Of a DNA stretch of 64,000 nt, positions 1 through 16,800 are shown piece after piece; within the stretch, counting starts at the first letter, position 1; the number at the start of each line of letters is the position of its first letter. Under the pieces are notes generated by a model. That model was not told the DNA's origin and did not search any database. It saw only the letters and a list, made by a program, of their open reading frames with translations. The position numbers and the translations under genes were made by a program. The DNA is from Chromobacterium alkanivorans. Its GTDB lineage: Bacteria; Pseudomonadota; Gammaproteobacteria; Burkholderiales; Chromobacteriaceae. The stretch lies in contig NZ_JAFHKL010000008.1 in NCBI RefSeq assembly GCF_016937655.1, forward strand, positions 214,951 to 278,950, read 5' to 3'.

Positions 1-2
1 GC

Positions 3-3000
3 GTCGATTATCTGGTCGACCACGTGCGCGACCGGCTGGACCGCGCGTCGCCCAACCGCTATCTGCAGCAATGGGTGGGCGTGGACAAGGATTATCTCGC
101 CGCCCAGGTCGCGTATCGGCTCGACTTCGGCGGCCCGGCCATCAGCTTGCAGACCGCGTGCTCGACGTCGCTGGTCGCCGTGGTCCAGGCGATGCAGGGG
201 CTGCTGAGCTTCCAGTGCGATTTCGCGGTGGCGGGCGGCGTCAGCGTCGCCCTGCCGCAGCGGCAGGGACATGTGTACGAGGAGGGCAGCATCCTGTCCG
301 CGGACGGCGCCTGCCGTCCGTTCACCGCGGACAGCAACGGCACCGTCTTCGGCAACGGCGCGGGCGCGGTGGTGCTGCGCCGCCTGGAGGACGCGCTGGC
401 CGACGGCGATCCCATCATGGCGGTGATACGCGGCGGCGCGGTCAACAACGACGGCGCGGCCAAGGTGGGCTTCACCGCGCCCGGCGGGCGCGGGCAGCAG
501 GACGTGATCCGCCAGGCGCTGGCGCTCAGCGAGGTGGACGGCGCGTCGATCGGCTACGTCGAGACGCACGGCACCGGCACGGCGATCGGCGACGAGGTCG
601 AGCTGGCGGCGTTGGGCGCGGCGCTGGGCCAGCGCGCCGCGGCCGACGCGCGCTGCGCGCTCGGCACCTTGAAGGCCAACGTCGGCCATCTGAACGCGGC
701 GGCGGGGGTCTGCGGGCTGATCAAGGCCGCGCTGGCGGTGGAGCATGGGCGGATTCCGGCCGCCGTCGGCGCGGAGCGCGCGATAGACGCGCTGCGCGGC
801 GACGCCGGTTTCTACCTGCCGACGGAAACCGCGCGCTGGGACGCACCGCAGCGGCGCGCCGGCGTCAGTTCCTTCGGCATAGGCGGCACCAACGCCCACG
901 TGATCATAGAAGCGGCGCCGCCGCGCGCGCCGCGCGCGGCCGACGTCGCGCCGCTCTTGCTGTTGTCGGCGCGCGGCGAGGCCTTGCCCGCGCTGTGCGC
1001 GGACTACGCGGACTTTCTCGACGGCCATCCCGAGTTGAGGGTGGAGGACGTTTGCCTGACGGCGGCGCTGGGGCGGCGTCATTGGGAGCGGCGCGCGGCG
1101 TTCCGCGCCGAATCGCGCGAGGCCTTGATCGCCGCGCTGCGCGCCTTCGCCGCCGGCGAGCCGGATGCGGGCGTGATCGCGGCGGAAACGCCGGCGCGCG
1201 CGCCGGAGCTGAGTTTCGCCTTCGGCGGCGCGGCCGATCTGGACGCGGTGCTCGCCCGGCTTGAGCTGTGGCAGGCGAGCGGCGTCGTTCCGGCCAGCGT
1301 GTGCGCAACGGGGGACGGCGTGTTCGCCGCGGCTTTCGCGGCCGGCGCGCTGAGCCTGGCCGACGCGCGGCAACGCCGCGCGGACCGCGCCGTCGCGCCG
1401 TCGCGGCTGTGGGTCAGCGCGGCCTCGGGCCTGCCGCTGGACAGCGAGCAGGCGGTGCGCGAGGAACTGGCGCGCGCGGGAACGATGGTCGGCGCAGCCG
1501 ACGCCGCCGCCGCGCTGGAGGCGGCGGGCGCGGAGTTGGTGCTGGACTTCGGCGACGAGGCGCTGGGCGCGGGCGGAGCCGGCATGGCGTCGCTGGATCC
1601 CGCCTCGCCGGACGCGCTGGCGCGGCTGTGGACCGCGGGCGTGACGCTGGACCTGGCCCAGCATTACCGCGACGGCAACCGGGTGGCCTTGCCGACCTAT
1701 CCCTTCCAGCGCCAGCGTCACTGGATAGACCGCGCGCCGCGCTTGCTGGCGGCGGGCGCGACGCCCTTCCTCGGCCGGCGCACCGACGCGCCGGCGCTGG
1801 ACGCCACCTTCTTCGACGCGGAATGGAGCGTGGCCGTCTTGCCCTTCCTGCAGGACCACGTGATCTACGACAAGGTGGTGGTGTCCGGCGCGGCGCTGGC
1901 GGTGATGATCGCCGACGGCGCGCGCGAGCTCACCGGATCGGACGGCTGCGTGCTGAGCGATTTGCGCTTCCCGGCCGCGCTGGTGATTCCGCCGGGCGCG
2001 GCGCGCAAGGTCCAGTTGCAGCTGGTGCGCGACGGCGACGGTTTCGAAGCCACGGTGTTGACGCTGGAGTCCGCCGACGTCCACGCGACGGCCAGGGTGG
2101 ACGCCGGCGAGGCGCCGGGCGCCGCGCCGTCGGAGCCGGCGCGCGGAGCAGCGATCTCCGCCGAACTGATGGACAGCTGGCTGCGCGCGCGCAGTGTGGT
2201 GATGGGGCCGACCTTCCGGCGGCTGTCCGACATCGTGGTCGGGGACGGCGACGCGTCTTGCGACATGCGCTCCGACGCCGACGACGCGGGCTGGCTGCTG
2301 CATCCGGGGATCCTCGATTCGGTGCTGCAACTGGTGGCCGCCGCCGCGCGGCCCGAGGGCAGCAAGGCCTTCGTGCCGACGCGCATCGCGCGGCTGGCGC
2401 TGCAGGGGCGGACCGGCGCCGGGATGCGCTGTCGCGCGTCGGCGGAGCGGGGGCAGGCCTGCCTGTTCGACGCCGGCAAGGTGCTGCTTGAAATGACCGG
2501 CCTGGAATCGCGCGAGGTCACCCGCAACGAATTGCTGCGCGTCGAGCCGCTGCGCGAGGGCTACGCGGTGGAATGGCGCGACGCGGCGGGCGGCGAACCG
2601 GCCGCGCTGCCGGAGTCCATCGCCATCCTGAGCGACGCGGGGCAGGCGGCGGCGGGGCTGGCCGCGATGCTGCGCGACGAAGGCAAGGAGGCCGTCGTCG
2701 TGGCGGCGGTGGCGGACATTCCCTTCGACAAGGCGGGCCTGATCGTCGATTGCCGCGGGCTGGAGGCGCGCGGCGACGCGCCGGCGCCGGCGGTTTACGC
2801 CGGCGCGCTGGAACTGTTCGCCACGGCCGCGCGCCGCGAGCGGCCGTGCCGCATCGCCGTGGCGCTGGCGCCGGACGCGCCGGCCTCGGCGCCGCTGCAG
2901 GCGCTGTCGCGCGCGGTGGCGATGGAAACGCCGCATCTGCAGACGCAGGCGCTGCATGCCGGCGACGCGCGGGCGATCCGCCGCGGCCTCGATTGCTTCG

Positions 3001-4291
3001 AGCGCGAGACCGAAGTCGCGGTGCGGGGCGAGGCGATCACCGCGCCGCGCTTCGACGAGCGCGCGCTGCCGCTGCGGGCGGACCTGGCGCTATCGGAGAA
3101 CGCCACTTGGCTGATCACCGGCGGGCTCGGCGAGCTCGGCCTGCGCGTCGCCGGCTGGCTCGCCGCCTTGGGCGCGCGCGCCTTGGTGCTGACCGGCCGC
3201 CGGCCGGCCGACGCCGCCGCCGAGGCGGCGCTGGCCGCTCTGCGCCGCGACGGGGTGGAGGTGAAAGTATGGCAGGCCGACGTGGCGGTGGAGGCGGACG
3301 TCGACGCGCTGCTGGCCGAGATCGACGCGACGCTGCCGCCGCTGCGCGGCGTCTGCCATCTGGCGGGCGTGGTCGAGGATTGCCTGGTCGGCGACGTGAC
3401 GCCGGCCTCGCTGGCCGCGACCCTGGCCGGCAAGGCCCGCGGCGCCTGGTTGCTGCATGAACGCACGCTGGCGTATCCGCTGGAGCACTTCGTGCTGTTC
3501 TCGTCGGCGGCCGCCGCCTTCGGCGCGCCGGGGCAATCGAGCTACGCGATGGCCAACGCCTATCTCGACGCGCTGGCCGCGCGCAGGCGCGAGCAAGGGC
3601 TGCCCGCGCTGTCCATCGCCTGGGGGCCGTGGCAGGACGTCGGCATGCTGGCCCGCTCGAGCGCCAACGCCAAGCGGCGGCTCGCGCAGCTGGGCATAGG
3701 CCAGATCGAGGCCGAGTGCGGCCGCGCCACCTTCGAGATCGCGCTGGCGGCGGACCTGCCGCCGCACATGGTGCTGCTGCCCATCGATTGGGGGCGGCTG
3801 ATCGAACAATGGCCGCCGCATGTGCCGGCCAGCCGCTTCGCCGGCATCGCTTCCGCGCGGCCGGGCGCGGGCTCGACCTCCTCGGTCAGCGAGTTGCTGG
3901 CGCTGACTCCGGACGAGCGGCGGATCCGGCTGTTCCAGCTGCTGGCGGAAGACGCCGCGCTGGTGACCGGCACGCCGCTGGCCTCGCTGGACCCCGAGCG
4001 TTCCTTGTTCGACTACGACCTGGACTCCCTGCTGATCACCGATCTGCGCGTATTGCTGGAAAAGCGTTTCGGCCGCGCGATCCCGACCACGGTGATTTTC
4101 TCGAACCCGACCATAGCCGCGCTGGCGGACCATCTGGCGCGGACGGTGTTCGGCGCGGCCGAGGCGGAGGCGACGGCCGCCGCGCCCGCCGCCGAGACGG
4201 AAGCGCCGGCGGACGCCGCTTCGCTGTCGCAGGAGGAAATCGTGGAAATGCTGTCCGCGAAACTGGACGAACTGAATAGAAAGGGCGCGCG

Positions 4292-4295
<4 letters not shown>
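3..4295 (+). CDS. depB: AT-less type I PKS module (KS-relic AT-DH-KR-ACP), DepB-like, 5' partial
   Basis: The frame is open to the left edge, so the true start lies upstream. KS residues are visible: Cys in TACSTS (codon 159-161), His in ETHGTGT (567) and His in NVGHL (687). A KS-AT linker follows, then a shrunken AT-like stretch (about 1212-1370) with no GHSxG serine, then the usual post-AT linker (LPTYPFQRQRHW). The DH has its His at 1857 and the Asp of HPGILDSVLQ at 2316, although the usual HxxxG reads HVIYD. The KR has GGLGELG near 3120 and Tyr at 3543. The ACP serine (YDLDSLL) is at 4026. In FK228 synthesis this module extends the Cys-derived starter with malonate and dehydrates it, giving the later 4-ene; the acyltransferase must act in trans. 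The stop overlaps the next start (ATGA). The domain calls are seen; the product is inferred from the whole cluster. Confidence 0.88.
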
Positions 4296-7839
<3,544 letters not shown>

Positions 7840-7843
<4 letters not shown>

Positions 7844-10800
7844 CCATGGCACGGCTCATGACCGATCTTGCCGACGCGGGCGTCACGCTGCGCCGTCGCG
7901 GCGATCAGCTTCAGGTGCAGGCGCCGCAGGGCGCGCTCGACGAGGCGCTGGTCGCGCGGCTGCGCGACGCCAAGGAGGCGCTGCTGCGCGTGCTGGACGA
8001 CGAGGGCGCGCGCGCCGCGCCGCTGTCGCCGGCGCAGCCGGGCGAGGCCGGCGACGCGGCGGCGCTGTCGCCGGGGCAGGCCCGTCTGGTCGCGGCGACG
8101 CGGCTGGGCGATCCGGCGATGTACAACGAACAGGCCGCGATCGAGCTCGCCGACGCCGTCGACGCGGAGGCCGTTGCCCGCGCGTTCGCGGCGTTGGCGC
8201 GCCGGCACGACATCCTGCGCACCGTCTTCAGCGACGGCGAGCCGGGGCAACAGACGGTTCTGCCCGAGCCGCTGGTCGTCTTGCAAACGTGGGCGGTGGA
8301 CGGCGACGACGCCTTGCGCGCGCGCGCCGCCGAACTGGCCCGCCAGCCCTTCGCCGCCGGCGCGCCGATGTGGCGAGTCGATCTGTTCTCGACGCCCGGG
8401 CGCGCCGCGGTGCTGGTGCTGACCATCCATCACGCCATCTTCGACCGCTGGTCGATGAGCGTGCTGATCCGCGATTTCAGCGCCTATCTCGCATCGCCGG
8501 ACGCGCCCGAGGCCTCGGCGCCCCGGCTCAGCTATCGCGATTTTTCCGCCTGGCAGCGCCGCTGGATGGCGTCGTCGGACTACGCCGCGCAACTGGACGA
8601 CTGGATCGACGCGCTGGCGCAGGTGGACGAGGTGCCGGCGATACGCGGCGACCGCGCGCGTCCGCCGGCGCTGAGCGGGCGCGGCGGCACCGAGCGCTTC
8701 GAGATTCCGGCCGACTGCATGGACGCGGCGGCCGCGTTTTCGCGTGCCCGCAACGCCACCTTGTTCACCACCTTGTTCAGCGCTTTCGCGCTGCTGCAGC
8801 ATCGCTACACCGGCGAGGCGCGCGCGCTGACGCTGACGCCGGCGGCCAATCGGCCGTTCCAGGCGGCGGAGGACATCGCCGGCTACTTCGTCAACCTGGT
8901 TGCGCTGGCCACCGAGATGGGCGAGGACGACAGCTTCGGCGCCATGGTGGATAGGGTCCGCGACGCGAGCGCGCGGGCCTTCGCGCGCCAGGGCGTGCCG
9001 CTGGACGCCGTCGTGGAACGGCTGCGCGCGCGCGGCGGACCCCGGCACGAGCAGTTCGCCCAGACCGTGTTCGCCTTCCAGAACGTCCGCCTGCCGGCGG
9101 TGCGCACCGCGAGCGGCGCGGCCACGCCGTTCGATCTGGACAGCCCGTTCGCGCGCTTCGATCTTTATTTGTCGATCGAGGGCGACGAGCGCGGCACCTT
9201 CGCGGTCTGGCAGTACAACACCGATCTGTACGAGGCGGCCACCATCCGCCAGCTGGGCGAGCATTATCTGACCTTGCTGCGCGCGGCGCTGGCGTCGCCC
9301 GACACGGACGCGCGCGCCTTGCCCATGCTGTCCGGAGAGGAAGAGGCGCTGCTGCGCGGCTGGGGGCGGCATGAGCTGCCTTACCGCGCCGACGCCGCGA
9401 TGGACCAGTTGTTCCGCGAACGCGCGGCGGCTCATCCCGGACGCATCGCGCTGGAGCAGGGCGGCGCGCGCTGGACTTACGCGGAGCTCGATCAGTGGTC
9501 GGACCGTGCGGCCGGCGCGCTGCGCGCGGCCGGCGTCGAGGCGGGCGCGCTGGTGGGCGTCGCCGGCGAGCGCTCGCCGCGCCTGCTCGCCGTCTTTCTC
9601 GCGGCGCTGAAGGCGGGCGCCGCCTATCTGCCGCTCGATCCCATGTATCCGGCCGCGCGCTTGCGCGCGATGACGGCGGACGCCGCGCCCGCGCTGATGA
9701 TAGTCGCCGACGGGCTGGACGCCGGCTGGCTCGGCGATTACGCCGGACCGGTGCTCAGCCTGGCCGACTGCGAAGCCGACGCCGCGACGCCGCTCCCGGC
9801 CGAAGCGCGGCGCGCGGGTCCGGAAGACCTGGCCTATGTGATGTACACCTCGGGTTCCACCGGGCAGCCCAAGGGCGTGGCGGTTCCGCACCGCGCGGTG
9901 ACGCGGCTCGCCACCGGCGGCGGCTACGCGCGGCTGGACGCGTCGACGGTGATGCTGCAGCAGTCGCCGCTGGGCTTCGACGCGTCGACCTTCGAAATCT
10001 GGGGCTGCTGGCTGAACGGCGGGCGGCTGGTGCTCGCGGAGCCGGGCATGCCCTTTCTGGACGCGGCGTCCCGCGACGGCGTCACCACGATGTGGCTGAC
10101 CGCCGATCTGTTCCGCATGGCGGTGGAGGAGGAGCCGGCCGCGTTAGTCGGCCTGCGCGAATTGCTGACCGGCGGCGACGCGCTGCCGGCGGCGAGCTGC
10201 CGCGCCTTTCTCGAGGCCTGCCCCGGCGTGGCGCTGATCAACGGCTACGGCCCGACGGAAAACACCACTTTCACTTGCAGCCATAGGGTGACCGCCGACG
10301 ACGCGCGGCGCGGCTCGATTCCGATCGGGCGGCCTATCGGCAATACCGAGGTGCGGGTGGTCGACGCGCAAGGCCGGCTGGTGCCGGTCGGCGTGCCCGG
10401 CGAATTGTGGGCGGGCGGCGACGGGCTCGCGCTCGGCTATCTGGGGCGCGCCGACTTGACGGCGGAGCGCTTCGTCGCGGCGCCGCCGCCGGACGGCGGG
10501 CGCTGGTATCGCACCGGCGACCGCGTGCGCTGGCGGCGCGACGGGGTGCTGGAATTCCTCGGCCGGATCGACGAGCAGATCAAGCTGCGCGGCTACCGGA
10601 TAGAACTCGGCGAGATCGAGGCGACGCTGGGCCATCATCCCGGCCTGAGCGGCTGCGCCGTCGCGCTGCGGCGCAGCGCCGCGGACGAGAAGCAGCTGGT
10701 CGGCTATCTGGTGGCGCGGCCGGACGCGGGCGAGGCCGCGGACACGGCGGCGGTGCAGGCGTGGCTGGAGGCGCGGCTGCCGGGCTATATGGTGCCGCGC

Positions 10801-13800
10801 GTCTGGCTGTGGCTGGACGCCTTGCCGCAGTCCGCCAACGGCAAGGTGGACCGCAAGCGTCTGCCTGAGCCGGTGGTCGAAGCGGGCGCGGCGGCGGCGG
10901 AGAACGAGGCCGAGGCGGCGCTGGTGGAGATCTGGCAAGGGCTGCTGGGGCTGGAGCGGGTCGGGGTCCGGGACAACTTCTTCGCGTTGGGCGGCGATTC
11001 CATCTTGAGCATCCAGATGGCGTCGCGGGCGGCGGAACGGGGCTTGCGCATCAGCCCGCAACAGGTGTTCCGCCATCCGACGATAGCGGAACTGGCGGCG
11101 GAGAGCGGCGCGGCGGAAGACGTCGGCGCTCAGGCGGAGCAGGGCGAGGTGGAAGGCGAAGTGAGGCCGGGTCCGATTCAGGCCTGGTATCTGGACTGGC
11201 CGAGGACGGACTGGGAGCAGTTCAGCCAGGGGGCTTATCTGGGCCTGGACGGCGTCGTCGATCCCGAGGCGCTGATCGCCGCGCTGCAGGCGGTGGCGCA
11301 ACGCCACGACGCGCTGCGGATAGGCTGGCGGCGGGACGGCGAGCGCTGGATTCAGGAAAGCGGCGCCGGCGCGCCGGTGGAGGTGAAGGCCGTGGATTTG
11401 CGCGGCCTGGCCGATGCCGAGGCTGCGCTGGAGCGCGACGCGGCGGAACTGCAGGCGGGTCTGCGTCTGGACGGCGCCAGCCTGTGGGCGGCGCGGCTGT
11501 ACCGGCTGGACGCGGGCTGGCGCTTGCTGTGGCTGGCGCATCACGCCTCGGTGGACGGGGTGTCGTGGCGGATTCTGCTGGAAGACCTGTGGCGAGCCTA
11601 CGCGGCGCTGAGCCGGGGCGAGGCGGCGGCATGGCCGGCCAAGACCATGTCGTACCAGGCCTGGTCGCGGCGGCTGTGGGAGTGGGCGGAGACCCTGCCG
11701 GAATCGACGCTGCGCTACTGGCGGGAGATGGACGCGCCGGGGATGTCCCTGCCCGGCGTCGGCGCGGGCGAGGACACGGTGGCGGCGGAGTCGCGCGTGT
11801 CGCTGCAGTGGGACGCGGAGACGACGGAACGCTGGCTGCGGCAGGCGGGCGAGGCCTACCGGATGCGTCCGGAGGAATTGCTGGTGGCGGCGCTGGCGCG
11901 CGCCTTGCGCCGATGGACGGGCGCCGAGGAATGCGTGCTGGACTTGGAAGGCCATGGCCGGGACGGGCTGGCGGGCGTGGACGTGTCGCGCACCGTGGGC
12001 TGGTTCACCAGCCTGTATCCGTTGCGGCTGCCGCAGAGCGGCGAGCTGTCGCGCGAGCTGAAGTCGGTGAAGGAGAGGATGCGCGGGGCGCCGGACGGCG
12101 GCATCGCTTACCACGCGCTGCGCTACGGCGGGCGGGGGGCGGAACTGGGCGGCCATGCGCGCACGGTGTGCTTCAACTACCTGGGCCAATGGCGTCTGGA
12201 CGAGGGCGGCGAGCCGCGCGCGACATGGCTGGGCGAGCCGCCGGGCGGGACGCGCTCGGCGGGGATGGCGCGGCGCTACGCGCTGGACGTGGTGGCGCAG
12301 GTGCACGAGGGCCGGCTGCGGGTGGACTGGCTGTACAACGCGGCGCGGCAAGAGCAGGGCGCGGTCGCGGCGCTGGCCGAGGGTTTCCGCGCCGAGCTGG
12401 AAGCGGTGCTGGCGCATTGCCTGTCGCCGCAGTCGGGCGGCCTGACGCCGTCGGACCTGCCGCTCGCCCAGCTGGAGCAGTGCGACATCGACGCGATCGA
12501 GCGCGAGCATCCGCGGCTGGAGGCGCTGTACGGCGTCACGCCGCTGCAGCAGGGCATTCTGTTCCATTCCATCGCCGACGACGGCGCGCCGCTCTACATC
12601 GAGCAACTGCATTGGAAAATGAGCGGAGCCTTGGACGCGGAGCGCTTCCGCCGCGCCTGGTTCGACGTCGCGGCGGCGCACGCCTCGCTGCGCACCACCT
12701 TCCGCTGGCGAGGGCTGAAGAGCGCGGTGCAAATCGTCCATCCGCGTCTGGACCCGGACTGGGACGCGCTGGATTGGCGCGCGCTGTCCGCCGAGGCCTG
12801 CGCCGGCCGCTTCGCCGCGCTGCGCGAGCTTGACCGCGAACGCGGCTTTGATCTCGAGCGCGGGCCCTTGCTGCGCGGCACCCTGATCCGCGAGCCCGGC
12901 GAGACCTGGCGTTTTCTGTGGAGCTACCACCACGCGGTCGTCGACGGCTGGTCGGTGCCCTTGATCCTGAAGCAGGTGCTCGGCCGTTACGCCGAGCTGG
13001 GCGCCGGCGAAGCGGCTCCGCTGGCGGGCAGCCGTTTTCAGCCCTTCGTCGACTGGCTGGCCGCGCGGGACGCGCGCGAGCAGGCCGCGTACTGGCGGCA
13101 AGTGCTGGACGGCGTCGAGGAGCCCACGCCCATCGGCTTCGCGTCTCCGGCGCGCGGCCCTCAAGCGCAGGGCCAGGGCCGGCGCGCCTTCGTCTTCGAC
13201 GCGGCGCTGCGCGATCAGGTCGACCGCGCAGCGCGGCGGGCCGGCGTGACCCGCGCCAGCCTGCTGGCCGGCGCCTGGGCGCTGACGCTGGGCTACGCCG
13301 GCGGCGGGCGCGAGGTGGTGTTCGGCACCACGCTGTCCGGCCGACCGGCGACGCTGCCGGGCGTCGAGCAGATGGTGGGCCTCTTCATCAACACGGTGCC
13401 GGCGCGCGTGAGCATAGACGACGAGGCGCGGGTATCGGAGTGGCTGCGCCAGCTGCATGGCCAGCAGAGCGAGCGGGCCAGGCTGGGCGCCGCCTCGCTG
13501 ACCGACATCCGGCGCTGGGCGGGCTACGACGGCGGCGAGCTGCTGAGCAGCTTGTTCGTGGTGGAAAACTACCCGGTGGACCGGACCCTGGTCCGAGGCG
13601 ACGCCGGTTTCGACGTCAGCGAGTTCGCGGCGGCGGAGACGCGCACCAACTATCCGCTGGTTGGCCAGCTGATCCCGGGCGAAGAGACCGTGCTCTACGT
13701 CGACTTCGACGCCGCGCGTTACGACGAGGAGGGCATAGGCCGGCTGGGCGCGAGCTTCCTGCATCTGCTGGCCCAGCTCGCCGCGCGGCCGGACGCGCGG

Positions 13801-16800
13801 CTTGGCGATCTGACCCTGGTCGACGACGAGGAGGCGCGTCGGCTGATTCACGACTGGAACGCGACGCCGCCGGTGGGCGACGGCTATCTGCTGCACGCCG
13901 GCATAGAGCGGCACGCCGAGCTGACGCCGCTGGCGCCGGCGATCATAGGCGTAGACGAGGCGATGAATTACCGCGAGCTGGCCGACGAGACCCTGCGCGT
14001 GGCCAGGGCGGTGGCGGTGGCGGGCGCGCGGCGCGAACCGGTGGCGGTGCTGCTGCCGAGGAGCGCGCGCGCGGTGGCCGCCTACTCGGGCGTGATGCGC
14101 GCCGGCTGCGCCTACGTGCCGGCCGATCCGGCGATGCCGCCGGGACGCCTGCGCGATCTGCTGGCCACGGTCGGCCACGTGCTGACGACGCGCGAGCATC
14201 TGCCGCTGCTGGACGGCGTCGCGGCGCGCGCGATCCTGATCGAGGAGGAGCCGCCGGCCGACGTCGCGCTGCCGGAGGCGGCGCCGGACGACCTGGCCTA
14301 TGTGATGTTCACCTCGGGATCCACCGGCAAGCCAAAGGGAGTGATGATCACCCACCGCGCGGCCTCGCTGACGATGGAGGTCTTTCTGCGCGGCTACCAG
14401 ATCGGCGCGTCCGACCGCTTGATGTGCGTGTCGGCGGCGGGCTTCGATCTGTCGGTGTTCGATTTCTTCGGCGCGTTCGCGGCGGGCGCCGCGGTCTTGC
14501 TGGCGCCGGAGTCGTCGACGATCGCGCCGGGCGTGTGGCTGGACCTGATGACGCGCGAGGGGGCGACGGTATGGGAGTCGGTGCCGGCGGTGATGGAGCT
14601 GTTGCTGCTCGAATGCCGGCAGAGCGGGCGCGCGCTGCCGCCCTCCTTGAAGCTGGCGATGCTGAGCGGCGACCGCGTGCCGGTGGGGCTGCCCGCGCAG
14701 ATCCGCGCGGCCGGGACCTCCGATCCGGAGGTGCTCGCGCTGGGCGGCGCCACCGAGGCGGCCATCTGGTCGTGCTGGTACGACACGCGGGGGCTGGCGG
14801 CCGACGCCGCCTTCGTGCCCTACGGCCGCCATTTGCCGGGGCAGCGGCTCTATGTGCTGTCCTCCTCGCTGCAGGCGGTGCCGGTGGGCGTGGCGGGCGA
14901 TTTGTGGATCGCCGGCGCGGGCGTGGCCTTGGGCTATCTCGGCCAGCCCGATCTCACGGCCTACCGCTTCGTCGACAACCCCTTTGTGCCGGGCGAGCGG
15001 ATGTACCGGACCGGCGATCGCGCGCGCGCGCTTGCCGACGGCAATCTGGAGTTCCTGGGACGGGTGGACGACCAGGTCAAGATCGGCGGCTTCCGGATCG
15101 AGATCGGCGAAATCGAAGCCGCGCTCGCGGCGGCGCCGGGCGTGGAGCGCGGCGTGGCCTCGGTGATCGAGCGCGAGGGCCGGCGGATCATCGCCGGCTA
15201 TGTGCTGCCGCGGCCGGACGGGGGCTTCGATCCCGCCGCGATTCGCGACGCGCTGGCGCGGCGTCTGCCGCCTTACATGCTGCCCGCGTCGATCATGGCG
15301 CTGGACAGCGTGCCGCTGAGCGCCAACGGCAAGGTGGACCGCAAGCGTCTGCCTGAGCCGGTGGTCGAAGCGGGCGCGGCGGCGGCGGAGAACGAAGCCG
15401 AGGCGGCGCTGGTGGAAATCTGGCAAGGGCTGCTGGGGCTGGAGCGCGTCGGGGTTAGGGACAACTTCTTCGCGTTGGGCGGCGATTCCATCTTGAGCAT
15501 CCAGATGGCGTCGCGGGCGGCGGAACGGGGCTTGCGCATCAGCCCGCAACAGGTGTTCCGCCATCCGACGATAGCGGAACTGGCGGCGGAGAGCGGCGCG
15601 GCGGAAGACGTCGGCGCTCAGGCGGAGCAGGGCGAGGTGGAAGGCGAAGTGAGGCCGGGTCCGATTCAGGCCTGGTATCTGGACTGGCCGGGGACGGACT
15701 GGGAGCAGTTCAGCCAGGGGGCTTATCTGGGCCTGGACGGCGTTGTCGATCCCGAGGCGCTGATCGCCGCGCTGCAGGCGGTGGCGCAACGCCACGACGC
15801 GCTGCGGATAGGCTGGCGGCGGGACGGCGAGCGCTGGATTCAGGAAAGCGGCGCCGGCGCGCCGGTGGAGGTGAAGGCCGTGGATTTGCGCGGCCTGGCC
15901 GATGCCGAGGCCGCGCTGGAGCGCGACGCGGCGGAACTGCAGGCCGGTCTGCGTCTGGACGGCGCCAGCCTGTGGGCGGCGCGGCTGTACCGGTTGGACG
16001 CGGGCTGGCGCTTGCTGTGGCTGGCGCATCACGCCTCGGTGGACGGGGTGTCGTGGCGGATTCTGCTGGAAGACCTGTGGCGAGCCTACGCGGCGCTGAG
16101 CCGGGGCGAGGCGGCGGCATGGCCGGCCAAGACCATGTCGTACCAGGCCTGGTCGCGGCGGCTGTGGGAGTGGGCGGAGACCCTGCCGGAATCGACGCTG
16201 CGCTACTGGCGGGAGATGGACGCGCCGGGGATGTCCCTGCCCGGCGTCGGCGCGGGCGAGGACACGGTGGCGGCGGAGTCGCGCGTGTCGCTGCAGTGGG
16301 ACGCGGAGACGACGGAACGCTGGCTGCGGCAGGCGGGCGAGGCCTACCGGATGCGTCCGGAGGAATTGCTGGTGGCGGCGCTGGCGCGCGCCTTGCGCCG
16401 ATGGACGGGCGCCGAGGAATGCGTGCTGGACTTGGAAGGCCATGGCCGGGACGGGCTGGCGGGCGTGGACGTGTCGCGCACCGTGGGCTGGTTCACCAGC
16501 CTGTATCCGTTGCGGCTGCCGCAGAGCGGCGAGCTGTCGCGCGAGCTGAAGTCGGTGAAGGAGAGGATGCGCGGGGCGCCGGACGGCGGCATCGCTTACC
16601 ACGCGCTGCGCTACGGCGGGCGGGGGGCGGAGCTGGGCGGCCATGCGCGCACGGTGTGCTTCAACTACCTGGGTCAATGGCGTCTGGACGAGGGCGGCGA
16701 GCCGCGAGCGACATGGCTGGGCGAGCCGCCGGGCGGGACGCGCTCGGCGGGGATGACGCGGCGCTACGCGCTGGACGTGGTGGCGCAGGTGCACGAGGGC

